A stretch of 64,000 nt of DNA from Treponema sp. GTDB taxonomy: Bacteria; Spirochaetota; Spirochaetia; Treponematales; Breznakiellaceae. The notes beneath the pieces were generated by a model. That model was given only the letters and a program-made list of their open reading frames with translations. It made no database searches and was not told where the DNA came from. The stretch spans positions 21,417 to 85,416 of the forward strand of contig JAISAE010000080.1 of the NCBI GenBank assembly GCA_031266875.1. Direction: 5' to 3'. A program made the position numbers and the translations under genes. Shown here piece by piece: positions 8,547 through 17,830 of the stretch (position 1 is the first letter of the stretch; each line of letters starts with the position of its first letter).

Positions 8547-9320
8547 ATGCTTTATCTAAAATACATCGCTATGCACCTGCGCTCGCTTATGCAATACCGG
8601 ATTTCAACCTTGCTTATGACACTGGGTCAGTTTTTTGTCGCGTTCTTTTCGTTTCTCAGTATCTCGTTCCTGTTTGAACGCTTTGGTACTATCGACGGCT
8701 GGACCTTTTCTGAGGTATGCCTCTGTTTCGCGGTAACAAACATGGCTTTTTCCATAACCGAATGTATTGCGCGTGGCTTTGATACGTTTTCCGGTCTGGT
8801 CATTCGCGGCGATTTTGACCGCATACTGCTCCGGCCCCGGTCTACGCTTTTGCAAGTGCTTGGCGCGGGCTTTGAAATCTCCCGCATAGGCAAGCTCTTG
8901 CAGAGCATTGTGGTTCTGGTTATTGCCATTCCTCTTATGACTGTTGACTGGACAGGTCCAAAAGTCATCACGCTCATCTTTATGATAAGCGGCGGCATCG
9001 CGGTCTTTATGGGCATATTCATTCTGGGCGCGACTGTGTGCTTCTTCACGCTGGAAGGGCTTGAGTTCATCAACATTTTCACAGACGGCGGTCGTGAACT
9101 CGCCGCTTACCCACTGCCTGTGTACGGGAAGTGGGTACAGCGTTTCTTTACGTTCATCATTCCCTTCGGCTGTATCAACTACCTGCCGCTTTTGTACATC
9201 ACAGGCCGCGCCGAATCCATGCTGTATATGCTTATACCTCTTCTGGGCATACTCTTTCTCGCGCCCTGCGCGCTTATCTGGCGCTTGGGTGTCAGACACT
9301 ATACCTCGTCAGGCTCGTAG
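8547..9320 (+). CDS. ABC-2 type exporter permease 2
   Basis: A 257-aa inner-membrane protein with six predicted hydrophobic segments. It shares motifs with the preceding permease, for example RSLMQYRISTLLMTLGQ and FDRILLRPRSTLLQVLG, the latter typical of the second permease in this exporter type. A GGAGG site lies 8 bases before the ATG. The gene ends 17 bases before the convergent end of the ABC exporter at 9338. Substrate unknown. Confidence 0.85.
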   Translation: MLYLKYIAMHLRSLMQYRISTLLMTLGQFFVAFFSFLSISFLFERFGTIDGWTFSEVCLCFAVTNMAFSITECIARGFDTFSGLVIRGDFDRILLRPRSTLLQVLGAGFEISRIGKLLQSIVVLVIAIPLMTVDWTGPKVITLIFMISGGIAVFMGIFILGATVCFFTLEGLEFINIFTDGGRELAAYPLPVYGKWVQRFFTFIIPFGCINYLPLLYITGRAESMLYMLIPLLGILFLAPCALIWRLGVRHYTSSGS

Positions 9321-9337
9321 TGCCAGACCGCGCCCAC

Positions 9338-11152
9338 TCAGGCGTCGCGGGATTCCGCCTTGTTATCGCTTTGCAGCTCGAAGATACGGCGGTAACTGCC
9401 GTTTCTTGCCATGAGTTCAGCGTGGGAACCAAGCTCTTCCACGGTTCCGTCTTTCAGCACCAGTATGTGGTCGGCCTGCATCAGACTGGAAATGCGGTGG
9501 GAGATGATGATTACAGCCGCGTCTTTAACACGCCTGCGGAGACCGGCGCGGATGTTCGCGTCAGTCTCCGTGTCCACCGCTGAAAGGCTATCATCAAAAA
9601 TCATCACCGGCGGATTCGCGGCAAGCATACGCGCTATGGCAACGCGCTGCTTCTGGCCGCCTGAAAGGGTAACGCCGCGCTCGCCAATCACGGTGTCATA
9701 GCCATTGGCAAATTCCATGATGGTCTCGTCAACCTGAGCCACCGCAGCGGCGCTCCTGACCTCTTCTATTGCCGCGCCGTGAACCGCGATGTTTTCTTGT
9801 ATGGTCTTGGAAAAAAGGAACGGTTCCTGAAGGCAAAGACCAATGTAACGGCGGAGGTGATGGCGGGCTATACGGCGTATGTCCACGCCGTCAATGCTTA
9901 TACAGCCACTGTGTTCGCCTACGTCGTAGAGGCGGCTGAGCAGATGCACCAGCGACGATTTCCCGGAACCAGTTCCGCCAAGTATGGCAAGGGTGTTGCC
10001 CGGCTTCACGGTAAACGAAATATCCCGTAAGACCGGCTCGTTTTTCCCATAAGCAAAACTAACCTTGTCAAAACGAAGTTCGCCCTTGATTGCGGGTGTC
10101 AGAGAACTTGCAACGTCGATTTCCGGCTCAGCCTGAAGAACATCTCGCACGCGGCCAACAGCAACCATTGTCTTGGAAAGATCAGAGAGTATACGGCCAA
10201 GCTGCCGTACCGGCCAGATCATCCAGTTGCAGTAGGTGTAGAAGGCAAGGAAGGTTCCGGGGGAAAGATCGCCGCGTGCGCCTCGATAAATGCCGGCCGT
10301 TACCATAATGACAAGCTGCAGGCCGCTCATCAAATCACCGGCGCCCCAGAACAGCCCAAGCATCTTACCAATATGCTGCCAAATGTCCGCGTAAGCCTTA
10401 GTCTTTTCCGAAAAACGCTCAACCTCAAAGGATTCCCGGCCAAAGGCACGCACCACCCGCACACCAGTATAGTTTTCCTGAGCGCAGGCTTGCATGGCTC
10501 CCTCTGCAGCGTCAGCTTTGGCAAACTGCTCGGCAACACGCCGGAAGTACATAATCGAAAACACCACAATAAAGGGAACCAATACAAGCGCCACTATGGT
10601 CATAAAGACATCCATAGAAAACATCAGGATAAGGGCAATAGTAAAGACGCAGAAGGTACGCAGTAACTCGCCCAGCTGGTTTTGGATAAAGTTACGGATG
10701 GTGTCTACATCTGAAGTACAGCGCTGGATGATGTCCCCAGTCTGGCAGCTTACGTGCCAGTCGTAGGGCAGTCTCTGGATATGGCCGTAAAGCGTGTTCC
10801 TCAGTCGCCATGCGATTGTTTCCCCAATCTCCATACAGGTATATTTTCTCACGATGTTAAAAGCTCCAGAGCAGACAGCCACCGCGATGATGAACAGGGC
10901 GCACATCCAGAGGTTTTGCCGCAGCATGACAGCGCCCCCCAGCGCGTCAAGCAGACGCAAGACCAATGCCGGAGCGTCAAAAGGCGCTGAACCAATCACC
11001 GAATCAATGGTATATCTGATGATTTGGGGGGTTACAAAAGAAAAAGAGACGGTTCCGATTGTGGCAAGACAACACAGGATGAAACGGAAACGCCGGCCCT
11101 CTGCCGCCGCGAGGATTAGCGCGGAACGGCTTTTTGTCCAAGGTAATTGCAT
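9338..11152 (-). CDS. Half-size ABC exporter with a degenerate Walker B (heterodimer-type subunit)
   Basis: A 604-aa fusion of a six-helix membrane domain (about residues 1-330) and an ATPase. Walker A is LGGTGSGKSS, the signature LSGGQKQRVAIARM, and Walker B reads MIFDDSLSAVD. The catalytic Glu after Walker B is Asp, as in the degenerate-site subunit of heterodimeric exporters such as TM287 or MdlA-like proteins. Such subunits normally sit next to a partner with a normal Glu. None is adjacent here. The only other half exporter in the window, at 52521, has the normal DEATSALD. Lipids, peptides or drugs are possible substrates. Confidence 0.88.
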   Translation of the reverse strand: MQLPWTKSRSALILAAAEGRRFRFILCCLATIGTVSFSFVTPQIIRYTIDSVIGSAPFDAPALVLRLLDALGGAVMLRQNLWMCALFIIAVAVCSGAFNIVRKYTCMEIGETIAWRLRNTLYGHIQRLPYDWHVSCQTGDIIQRCTSDVDTIRNFIQNQLGELLRTFCVFTIALILMFSMDVFMTIVALVLVPFIVVFSIMYFRRVAEQFAKADAAEGAMQACAQENYTGVRVVRAFGRESFEVERFSEKTKAYADIWQHIGKMLGLFWGAGDLMSGLQLVIMVTAGIYRGARGDLSPGTFLAFYTYCNWMIWPVRQLGRILSDLSKTMVAVGRVRDVLQAEPEIDVASSLTPAIKGELRFDKVSFAYGKNEPVLRDISFTVKPGNTLAILGGTGSGKSSLVHLLSRLYDVGEHSGCISIDGVDIRRIARHHLRRYIGLCLQEPFLFSKTIQENIAVHGAAIEEVRSAAAVAQVDETIMEFANGYDTVIGERGVTLSGGQKQRVAIARMLAANPPVMIFDDSLSAVDTETDANIRAGLRRRVKDAAVIIISHRISSLMQADHILVLKDGTVEELGSHAELMARNGSYRRIFELQSDNKAESRDA

Positions 11153-11379
11153 TTTTTTAGATACTCACTTTTTTATGAGCATGGCCTACTTTACTATTGA
11201 TTGCAAGCCACGCCGCGTTATTGTTACGCCACTGTAATGCCTCTCAGTGAAACTAAAACGGCCAGTTCAACAGGCTGCTCTGAAGCTCCTAAACATAAGC
11301 CATCACACGCGAACCAATGCGCACGCTTGACAAATCATCTGTATGAACCTAGAGTACCAATACTAATAATATAACTACT

Positions 11380-11385
11380 ATAATA
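11380..11385 (+). promoter_or_regulatory. Possible -10 element before the heptad-repeat ORF
   Basis: TATAAT occurs 37 bases before ATG 11422 inside an AT-rich spacer (11153-11421). The -35 region at 17 bases is weak (CCAATA). A TTGACA further upstream (about 11325) is too far to pair with it. The rest of the spacer shows no gene. Confidence 0.3.
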
Positions 11386-11421
11386 TCTGGTGAATTCTGA
11401 CTATTGTATCTGGGAGAGACT

Positions 11422-12246
11422 ATGGCAGAGGTATATTACGCCGCTTTGAACAATGGCTGTTTTATTCGGCAAACCCAAAAGGATAAATTTTCCATACGCC
11501 CTAAGATTTTCGCGGGTCAGATCAAGGTTGAGCAACTCCAATCTGCCTCTGGTGAATCTCAATCTGCCCCCGCCAGACTCCAGTCGTCCTCCGCCAGAAT
11601 TCAATCGGCCTTTTCTGAAGTTCAATCTGCCACCGCCAGACCCCAGTCGGCCTTTGCTGAACTCCAATCTGCCTCTGGTGAATCTCAATCTGCCCCCGCC
11701 AGACTCCAGTCGTCCTTCGCCAGAATTCAATCGGCCTTTTCCGAAGTTCAATCTGCCTCTGGTGAATCTCAATCGGTATCCGCTGAACTTCAACCGGACC
11801 ACAGCGAACTACAATATGCCCTTGCCGAAGTTCAATATGTCCTCAATGAACCACAATCTGACCTTATCGAAGTTCAATACGCCCTTGCTGAAGCTCAATA
11901 TGCCCTTGATGAACCACAATCTGACCTTATCGAAGTTCAATACGCCCTTGCTGAAGCTCAATATGCCCTTGATGAACCACAATCTGACCTTATCGAAGTT
12001 CAATACACCCTTGACGAAGCTCAATACACCCTTGACGAAGCTCAATATGTCCTTGATGAACCTCAATACACCCTTGACGAAGCTCAATATGTCCTTGATG
12101 AACCTCAATACGCCCTTAACGAAGCTCAATACATCCTCAATGAACCTCAATACGCCCTTGCCGAAGTTCAATATGTCCTCGATGAACTACAATACGCCCT
12201 TAACGAAGTTCAATATGTCATTGATGAACCTCAATACTCCTTTTAA
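11422..12246 (+). CDS. Candidate heptad-repeat protein encoded by array B
   Basis: The track starts at a TTG. ATG 11422 has GGGAGAG 5 bases upstream and gives 274 aa. About 36 non-repetitive residues (MAEVYYAALNNGCFIRQTQK...) are followed by some 34 heptads, first LQSASGE/SQSAPAR-like, then YALDEPQ/YVLDEAQ-like, and a stop 14 bases before the TonB-like gene. The regular heptads suggest a long helix, perhaps a coiled coil, with no signal or membrane segment. The real start and the site-like upstream sequence favour translation. On the other hand, the repeat is open in other frames too, so it may be a repeat by-product. Moderate to low certainty. Confidence 0.4.
   Translation: MAEVYYAALNNGCFIRQTQKDKFSIRPKIFAGQIKVEQLQSASGESQSAPARLQSSSARIQSAFSEVQSATARPQSAFAELQSASGESQSAPARLQSSFARIQSAFSEVQSASGESQSVSAELQPDHSELQYALAEVQYVLNEPQSDLIEVQYALAEAQYALDEPQSDLIEVQYALAEAQYALDEPQSDLIEVQYTLDEAQYTLDEAQYVLDEPQYTLDEAQYVLDEPQYALNEAQYILNEPQYALAEVQYVLDELQYALNEVQYVIDEPQYSF
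11528..12245. repeat. 21-bp tandem array B (about 34 units, two sub-families)
   Basis: Units of 21 bases. The first third (to about 11800) follows CTCCAATCTGCCTCTGGTGAA-like units. The rest follows CTTGATGAACCTCAATACGCC-like units, often alternating in pairs (GAACCTCAA and GAAGCTCAA). A block of about 60-70 bases containing GAACCACAATCTGACC is itself repeated three times. The array ends exactly at the TonB-like gene's upstream region. Same unit length as arrays A, C and D but a different consensus. Confidence 0.92.
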
Positions 12247-12260
12247 GGAACAAAAACAAC

Positions 12261-12881
12261 ATGATTAACATGAAAAAAATCAAGCTCGCTGTGTTTCCAG
12301 CCGTGGCGATTCTGCACGTCTGCCTCATCTTCTTTCTGGTGTTTACCATGAATACCATTGCTGGTGAAGCTGAGCCGGTTGCGGACATTATGAAGCTGGT
12401 TGACGTTCAGGAAGAAACGCCGCCAGCCCCGCCGCCTCAAGAAGCGGCGCCGCCGAGCGAGCAGAACACAGTGGAAGCAGTCGCGGCGAACATGAAAGCC
12501 GTTGATGTGGTTCCGCAGCAGACCGTTGTCTCATCCGTATCGCGTCCGGTAGTAGAGACGCAGGAGATTGAGTACCTTCCGGCGCATAAAATTTCCCAAA
12601 CCCCGAAGTTTTCTGCTCAGGTTCGTGATCAGCTTGTATATCCACCGATTGCCCAGCGTTCCGGCGTTGAGGGCCTGGTCATTCTGGACATGTTCATTGA
12701 CGCTCAGGGGAACATACAGCGAATTGAGGTGCTTAAAGAAGACCCGCCTGAACGCGGTTTTGCTGAAGCCGCGCTTAACGCTTTCCGGGGCGTCAAAGCC
12801 ACGCCCGCAGAGGCCAATGGTAAAGCGGTTGGCACGCGCTACCGTTATCCGGTCAGGTTTACGATCAAAAAGAACCGATAG
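12261..12881 (+). CDS. TonB-family energy transducer
   Basis: A 206-aa protein with a short cytoplasmic start, one membrane span (about residues 8-32, AVFPAVAILHVCLIFFLVFTM) and a proline-rich periplasmic linker (EETPPAPPPQEAAPP). The C-terminal TonB domain reads YPPIAQRSGVEGLVILDMFI ending in YRYPVRFTIK. In Gram-negative bacteria TonB couples the proton-motive force, through ExbB/ExbD, to outer-membrane receptors. No exbB, exbD or receptor is visible here. AAGGA lies 11 bases before the start. It sits directly after array B and 42 bases before alaA. Confidence 0.85.
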   Translation: MINMKKIKLAVFPAVAILHVCLIFFLVFTMNTIAGEAEPVADIMKLVDVQEETPPAPPPQEAAPPSEQNTVEAVAANMKAVDVVPQQTVVSSVSRPVVETQEIEYLPAHKISQTPKFSAQVRDQLVYPPIAQRSGVEGLVILDMFIDAQGNIQRIEVLKEDPPERGFAEAALNAFRGVKATPAEANGKAVGTRYRYPVRFTIKKNR

Positions 12882-12923
12882 AAAGGCAAGAATCACTAAG
12901 GTATTCAGCATAAGGAGGCAACA

Positions 12924-14144
12924 TTGAGAACATTCGAGAAATCTATAAAACTGAGTGATGTGTGTTACGACATTCGGGGGCCGGTATTGAAAGAGGCAAA
13001 GCTCATGGAGGAGGAAGGGCTTCGTATTCTCAAGCTCAATATAGGGAATCCCGCGGCGTTTGGCTTTAACGCGCCGGACGAGATCATCCATGATATTATC
13101 TTCAACCTACAAAACGCGCAGGGCTACTGTGATTCGCAGGGGCTTTTTGCGGCGAGAAAGGCTGTCATGCACGATTTCCAGAACAAGGGCGTCATGGACG
13201 TGGGTATTGAGGATATTTTTATTGGTAATGGGGTGAGTGAACTCATTATGATATCCATGCAGGGACTGCTGGACACGGGCGACGAGGTATTGGTGCCTGC
13301 GCCGGACTATCCGCTGTGGACTGCGGCGATAACGCTTTCTGGCGGTAAAGCGGTGCATTACTACTGCGATGAGGGCGCGGGCTGGAATCCCGACCTTCAG
13401 GACATAGCCGGTAAGGTAACGCCTCGAACCAAAGCCATTGTGGTAATTAACCCAAACAACCCCACTGGCGCGGTGTATGAGCGCGAAGTGCTTGAAGGCA
13501 TTGCCCACATTGCTGTGGAGCATGGGTTGATTATCTATGCTGACGAGATTTACGACCGCATTGTGTATGACGGGGTAAAGCATACAACTATGGCCACGAT
13601 AGAGCCGGAGGTTCTGAATGTGAGCTTTAACGGCTTATCTAAGGCGTACCGGTCGGCGGGTTTCCGCGCTGGCTGGATGGTGCTGTCAGGTAACAAGAAG
13701 CTGGCCGCTGGCTACCGCGAGGGGCTGGAGATGCTTAGCAATATGCGGGTTTGTCCGAATGTACCGGCTCAATTCGGTATACAGACCGCGCTTGGCGGCT
13801 ATCAGAGTATCAACGACCTCACCATGCCCGGAGGCAGGCTCAAGGAGCAGCGGGATGTGGCAGTGAGCCTCATCAACGCCATTCCGGGGCTTTCGGTGGT
13901 TATGCCCAAGGGGGCGCTCTACTGTTTTCCCCGCATTGATACGGCGCGTTTCAACATCCGCGACGATGAGCGTTTTGTTATGGACTTGCTCAAAGAAAAA
14001 CACCTGCTCCTCGTGCAGGGTACGGGCTTTAACTGGAATGTGCCTGATCACTTCCGCGTGGTCTTTTTGCCTGACAAGGAAACCCTCATTGATGCGTTTA
14101 ACCGTATGCGCCTTTTCCTTGGCCATTACCAACAGGCGCTTTAA
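12924..14144 (+). CDS. alaA: Alanine aminotransferase (AlaA type)
   Basis: A 406-aa PLP-dependent class I aminotransferase. The start is TTG 12924, supported by AAGGAGG 5 bases before it. Very close to E. coli AlaA along its whole length: VCYDIRGPVLKEAK, LKLNIGNPAAFGF, QGYCDSQGLF, IGNGVSELI, NPNNPTGAVY, ADEIYDRIVYDG, and the PLP lysine in FNGLSKAYRSAGFRAGW. It should convert pyruvate plus glutamate to alanine plus 2-oxoglutarate in the cytoplasm. A hairpin terminator follows at once. Confidence 0.93.
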   Translation: MRTFEKSIKLSDVCYDIRGPVLKEAKLMEEEGLRILKLNIGNPAAFGFNAPDEIIHDIIFNLQNAQGYCDSQGLFAARKAVMHDFQNKGVMDVGIEDIFIGNGVSELIMISMQGLLDTGDEVLVPAPDYPLWTAAITLSGGKAVHYYCDEGAGWNPDLQDIAGKVTPRTKAIVVINPNNPTGAVYEREVLEGIAHIAVEHGLIIYADEIYDRIVYDGVKHTTMATIEPEVLNVSFNGLSKAYRSAGFRAGWMVLSGNKKLAAGYREGLEMLSNMRVCPNVPAQFGIQTALGGYQSINDLTMPGGRLKEQRDVAVSLINAIPGLSVVMPKGALYCFPRIDTARFNIRDDERFVMDLLKEKHLLLVQGTGFNWNVPDHFRVVFLPDKETLIDAFNRMRLFLGHYQQAL

Positions 14145-14150
14145 AAACAA

Positions 14151-14188
14151 AAGACGGTGCGCCTGGACGTCAGTGTGCGCACCGTCTT
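14151..14188 (-). terminator. Bidirectional intrinsic terminator between alaA and the Mo-hydroxylase operon
   Basis: A perfect 12-bp stem (AAGACGGTGCGC / GCGCACCGTCTT) with a 14-base loop. On the minus strand it is followed by TTGTTTTTA, a good U tract, so it should end the molybdenum-hydroxylase operon. It also lies 6 bases after the alaA stop and can serve that gene. Confidence 0.8.
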
Positions 14189-14270
14189 GTATTTAAGGGT
14201 TTATCCCCTCCCAATAGTTTATATATCGGACTACTATTTCGGGCCTTTAGTAAAAAGATCACACTTATTG

Positions 14271-15155
14271 CTAATCAAGCAGTTCCAGCAGAGTGGTTGT
14301 AACGAAGTTTGACAACTGGGTGCGTATAAAGCTCTGTTCCGGCGGGAGTGTCGCAAGACAGGTTTCCCATTGCGCGATGGCGGCGTGGGCATCTTTACGG
14401 CTCAACGGCAGGTGTTTCCCACTCAACAGGCTCTCGGTGCGCTTATCCTCAAGCACGGTACTGCCGGCGAACACGATCCTGATGTCGGAGAGAATGTCTT
14501 TCTGGTTTCTGAGAAGCAGGACAATAACCCCCGCGTCAGGGTCCGTGTTATCCAGAGCAGAGCGCCGGAACTTCCGGTATAACGAATAGTTCCACGGTTC
14601 AAGGGGGATGCGGATCCGCGTGAGCAGTTCACGGGGGGCGAGAGACGCGGGCATGAAGCGCGACGCGGCTATCCAGCGCGTTGAAGATTGCGTAGAAAAC
14701 AATGAAGATAGCGTAAACGACGCAGGCGGCGCGGAAGCCATGGAGCGCAGCTCGTAGCGGGCGTCCAAAGCAATAAGCGCGGCGCAAGAATCCATGTGAT
14801 TGATTGTGGTGCAGATGTTTCCGCCAATGGTGGCGCTGTTTCTAATCTGCGGGCCAGCAATCCCCTCAAGACACTTTCTGAGTATCTCAGGAACTATTGT
14901 ACCCAGATGGATAATCTCACTCAGGCGCACCATAGCCCCAAGCTCAAGGTACTGTTCGGTTCGGGTAACGCGGTGCAGTTCCTCAATATCCTCAAGCGAA
15001 ATGAGCTTACGCGGGAGTATTGGCGCCCGTTTGCCCTGGAAGCGGAGGAATTGAATACCGCCGGCAAAAGGAACCGCGTCAGGGTTACTGTTCCAGAAGT
15101 TGAAAAGCCCTTCCCACGTGGTGAGAGGGGGAACTTGATTAAATGGCGCGTCCAT
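14271..15155 (-). CDS. Molybdenum hydroxylase (xanthine dehydrogenase family), FAD-binding subunit
   Basis: A 294-aa medium subunit. FAD-binding motifs are VPFAGGIQFL (about residue 31) and SATIGGNICTTINHMDSCAAL (about residues 105-125), the second being the TIGGN loop of this family. The C-terminal CO-dehydrogenase flavoprotein-like domain follows. Electrons pass from the molybdenum subunit through the 2Fe-2S subunit to this FAD. The start overlaps the Fe-S gene by 17 bases, so the two are translationally coupled. Confidence 0.88.
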   Translation of the reverse strand: MDAPFNQVPPLTTWEGLFNFWNSNPDAVPFAGGIQFLRFQGKRAPILPRKLISLEDIEELHRVTRTEQYLELGAMVRLSEIIHLGTIVPEILRKCLEGIAGPQIRNSATIGGNICTTINHMDSCAALIALDARYELRSMASAPPASFTLSSLFSTQSSTRWIAASRFMPASLAPRELLTRIRIPLEPWNYSLYRKFRRSALDNTDPDAGVIVLLLRNQKDILSDIRIVFAGSTVLEDKRTESLLSGKHLPLSRKDAHAAIAQWETCLATLPPEQSFIRTQLSNFVTTTLLELLD

Positions 15156-15624
15156 ATAACCTCAGTTGGCGTATTGAAGCCGCGATAAGCACTCCCTCAA
15201 TAAGGCTATCAGGTTCGGTACAGCGGCAGCGAATGCCGTTAAAGCTGGCTAGGATATCGAGTCGTGAGGGGTGCGAATCTTGCACAAGCAATGTTTCCAC
15301 AGTGAGTATTTTGCCTGCGTCGCAGTAGCCGCAGTTCCGTACACCGGCGCGGGCAAAGCCCTGAACAATGTCTCGATACTCATCGGTATGAGCAAAACCT
15401 TCTATAGTAATGAGCTTACTGCCACGTACCTGAAACGCGGGTATAAGGCAGGCCTTAACCACCTTATGGTTAAAGATGATGGAACAAGCGCCGCAGTTTC
15501 CGGCCAAACAGCCGCATTTCGCGCCGGTGAGCGGGAAGGTTTCCCGCAGTATATTGATGAGTCGCTCATTTGCGTTGGCATTGAATGTACGTTCTTCGCC
15601 ATTGAGTGTGCAGTGTATGGTCAT
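15139..15624 (-). CDS. Molybdenum hydroxylase, 2Fe-2S subunit
   Basis: A 161-aa protein with two [2Fe-2S] sites. The plant-ferredoxin type is CLAGNCGAC plus VVKAC; the helical type is CGYCDAGKIL plus IRCRCTEPDSL. Both carry the full set of cysteines for the XdhC/CoxS family. It lies between the catalytic and FAD genes, in the usual set of three separate subunits. It should be cytoplasmic, as no signal peptide is seen. Confidence 0.9.
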   Translation of the reverse strand: MTIHCTLNGEERTFNANANERLINILRETFPLTGAKCGCLAGNCGACSIIFNHKVVKACLIPAFQVRGSKLITIEGFAHTDEYRDIVQGFARAGVRNCGYCDAGKILTVETLLVQDSHPSRLDILASFNGIRCRCTEPDSLIEGVLIAASIRQLRLYGRAI

Positions 15625-15661
15625 ACGTTTACTGCCTCACAGTATATCAGGAAGAACTCAG

Positions 15662-17830
15662 TCACGGAAGTTGCCCATGTAGAGACTGAAGACGCGCCTT
15701 TTCAACATTCCACAGATCAGGAGGGGTTAAGGGGATTTTCTCAAATGGGTGATCCATTGCCTGAGAGACAGCCTGAACGTATGCCGCTGGCACGCAGCTA
15801 AAGGGTAGTTCCCCAATACCCTTGCAATGAGAAACATCACGTTTCATAAAATCAATATAAATCAAGGGCAGTTCGGCGATTGAGGGAATGTCATAACCAA
15901 ACATGCGACTATCGGGAATCTTACCTAGTTTATAGGAAAGCTCCTCGTGCGCGGCCCAGCCCAGCGCATGGATGGTCGAGGTTTTGAGGCTGAGGCGGGC
16001 CTGTTCTGTGGAAAAAATGCGACCTGCCTCCACTCCCAGCCAGACGCCGCGTATATTCGGAATATACGAGACTTGGTCTATGGAAACTTCCACCACTGCC
16101 GCTGCCCAGCTCAGGTTTGACAGCGCCCGCTCGTCAATCTGTTTCCCGCTATCTTCTCCCCACGCGCTTCTTAACACAGGGCAGTACACCCGTCGCGTAT
16201 ATAGCGGAAGGCTTTCAGCCGGGTTCGCCCGCCGTTCCTTCAGTTCATTGCAGGCTTCTTCCACTAGGCCGGTGATTGTTCCCACGTTTTGGGAACAGCT
16301 TGCTGGCCCGGAATTCGGGGCCGTGTCGGTGTTACCCGCACTGACATTGATATAATCCTCATCGATCAAAAGAATTTCCGCCGCGATGCCCCGCCAACGC
16401 TCGACACAGCTATCTCTGGATGTGTTAGAAAGGACAAGTCCGGTACGTATCTCAAGGGAATTTTTATTAAGGGTGAGTTCAATGGCATAAGCCTCGTCCT
16501 TGCTCCACTGGTATAGAAAACCGTTTCCCTGATACGCGACCGCGATGCCGATACCACGCGGCGATTCGTCGCACACCTGCCAGGCTTTGCCGCGCCGTTT
16601 CTGGCGAAGCAGCTCATAAGATGCCCATTTCCGGTAATAGCCACTCATTGCAGCGGTGCTATCGATAAGCTCGGCAATGGGTGGCGCATCAGACCCCGTG
16701 TTACACGGTGCGCCAATGCCCAGTTGCCCTTGAAGCGCGTGGTTTTTTCGCCACTCAGCCGGGTCCTGCTGGAGACTATCGGCAATACGGGAAACATGGC
16801 GCTCAATGGCGAAAAAGCCCTGGGCCAAACCAAAACCAGAAAGCGGCCCCTGCGGTGGTAGGTTTGTCGAGAAAGCACATCCTTCCATGGTAAGGCGCGG
16901 CCATGAGTAAGCGCCCAGGCTTCCCAGACAAGTATAGTCAAGGATTGCGTCAGTGAAGATACCCTGCGCTCCCAAGTCTGCATGTACCATAATATCAGTT
17001 TCCAGCGTTTTTTCCTTCAACCCGATAGTGCTTGTTATGCTTATAACCGTAGCGTTGCGCTTTGGTGAATAACGAAAATCTTCTTCTCTGGTCAGCATGA
17101 GTTTCACGGGGCGCCGGATGATATGAGCCGCGAGTGCCGCGTGGCAGGCAACGAGGGATGGATACCAGATTTTTCCATCCAGATGAAGGCCGATAAGCGA
17201 AGGCTCGATCACAAGGGCGGCTGATAGGATGCCGAGTACCTGGCACACTGAGCGTTTGACATGAAAGGGCCAGAGCGTGGCTGTATGGATAAGCATTTTG
17301 TTCAGGGGGTTTTTCTCTTCAGGGTGGCTATCATGGACGAGTTGGTCTTGTGCTGGAATCGCCACCGCGCCGTGCGGCTCGGCGTACCAGTGTTCCTGTA
17401 TGCCGGTTTTATAGACGCCGCTTACGGTCTGAGCAGCCTCTTCGCGCTCAGTAGCGCTGCCCAGACTAACGCGCCGTTCCGCCAGTATGTGCGATGGGGG
17501 AATCTCCCCGCTTGAAAAGACCGGACTCAGTTCTTCGCAGATCACCTCGCACTGGGTGGCGTAGTCCTCCAGCTTCCGCATGTCAAAGCCGGTGAGTATG
17601 CCGACCGGCTCGCCAATGTACGACAGAGTATCATCAGCGAGTACCTGAACTGGAAAGTCCGCGATTTGGTTCACTCCGGGTATATCCGTTGCTGTGATAA
17701 GGGTGTAAGAGTTGGGCATATCCGGGCATTGAATCGCCTTGAGTCGTCCGTGGGCAATCGGGGAGCGTATGATCACAGCGAAGTAAGTTCCCTGAATTTT
17801 GATGTCATCAACAAAATGGGGTGTATTCAT
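15662..17830 (-). CDS. Molybdenum hydroxylase, molybdopterin-binding catalytic subunit
   Basis: A 722-aa large subunit. The N-terminal a/b-hammerhead reads HFVDDIKIQGTYFAVIIRSP. The Mo-cofactor region includes GPLSGFGLAQGFFAIE. The conserved catalytic Glu is in KGIGELPFSCVPAAYVQAV near the C terminus. Somewhat shorter than the 750-780 aa of most relatives. The family hydroxylates purines, nicotinate or aldehydes; the substrate cannot be called, and xanthine or another purine is the usual guess. The ATG directly follows the stop of the LoaP-like gene (TAAATG), so expression is tied to it. Confidence 0.87.
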   Translation of the reverse strand: MNTPHFVDDIKIQGTYFAVIIRSPIAHGRLKAIQCPDMPNSYTLITATDIPGVNQIADFPVQVLADDTLSYIGEPVGILTGFDMRKLEDYATQCEVICEELSPVFSSGEIPPSHILAERRVSLGSATEREEAAQTVSGVYKTGIQEHWYAEPHGAVAIPAQDQLVHDSHPEEKNPLNKMLIHTATLWPFHVKRSVCQVLGILSAALVIEPSLIGLHLDGKIWYPSLVACHAALAAHIIRRPVKLMLTREEDFRYSPKRNATVISITSTIGLKEKTLETDIMVHADLGAQGIFTDAILDYTCLGSLGAYSWPRLTMEGCAFSTNLPPQGPLSGFGLAQGFFAIERHVSRIADSLQQDPAEWRKNHALQGQLGIGAPCNTGSDAPPIAELIDSTAAMSGYYRKWASYELLRQKRRGKAWQVCDESPRGIGIAVAYQGNGFLYQWSKDEAYAIELTLNKNSLEIRTGLVLSNTSRDSCVERWRGIAAEILLIDEDYINVSAGNTDTAPNSGPASCSQNVGTITGLVEEACNELKERRANPAESLPLYTRRVYCPVLRSAWGEDSGKQIDERALSNLSWAAAVVEVSIDQVSYIPNIRGVWLGVEAGRIFSTEQARLSLKTSTIHALGWAAHEELSYKLGKIPDSRMFGYDIPSIAELPLIYIDFMKRDVSHCKGIGELPFSCVPAAYVQAVSQAMDHPFEKIPLTPPDLWNVEKARLQSLHGQLP

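Noticed and set aside
8604-9299. 231-aa and 151-aa minus-strand ORFs opposite permease 2
   Set aside because: Antisense to a well-supported membrane protein; no start signal or domain.
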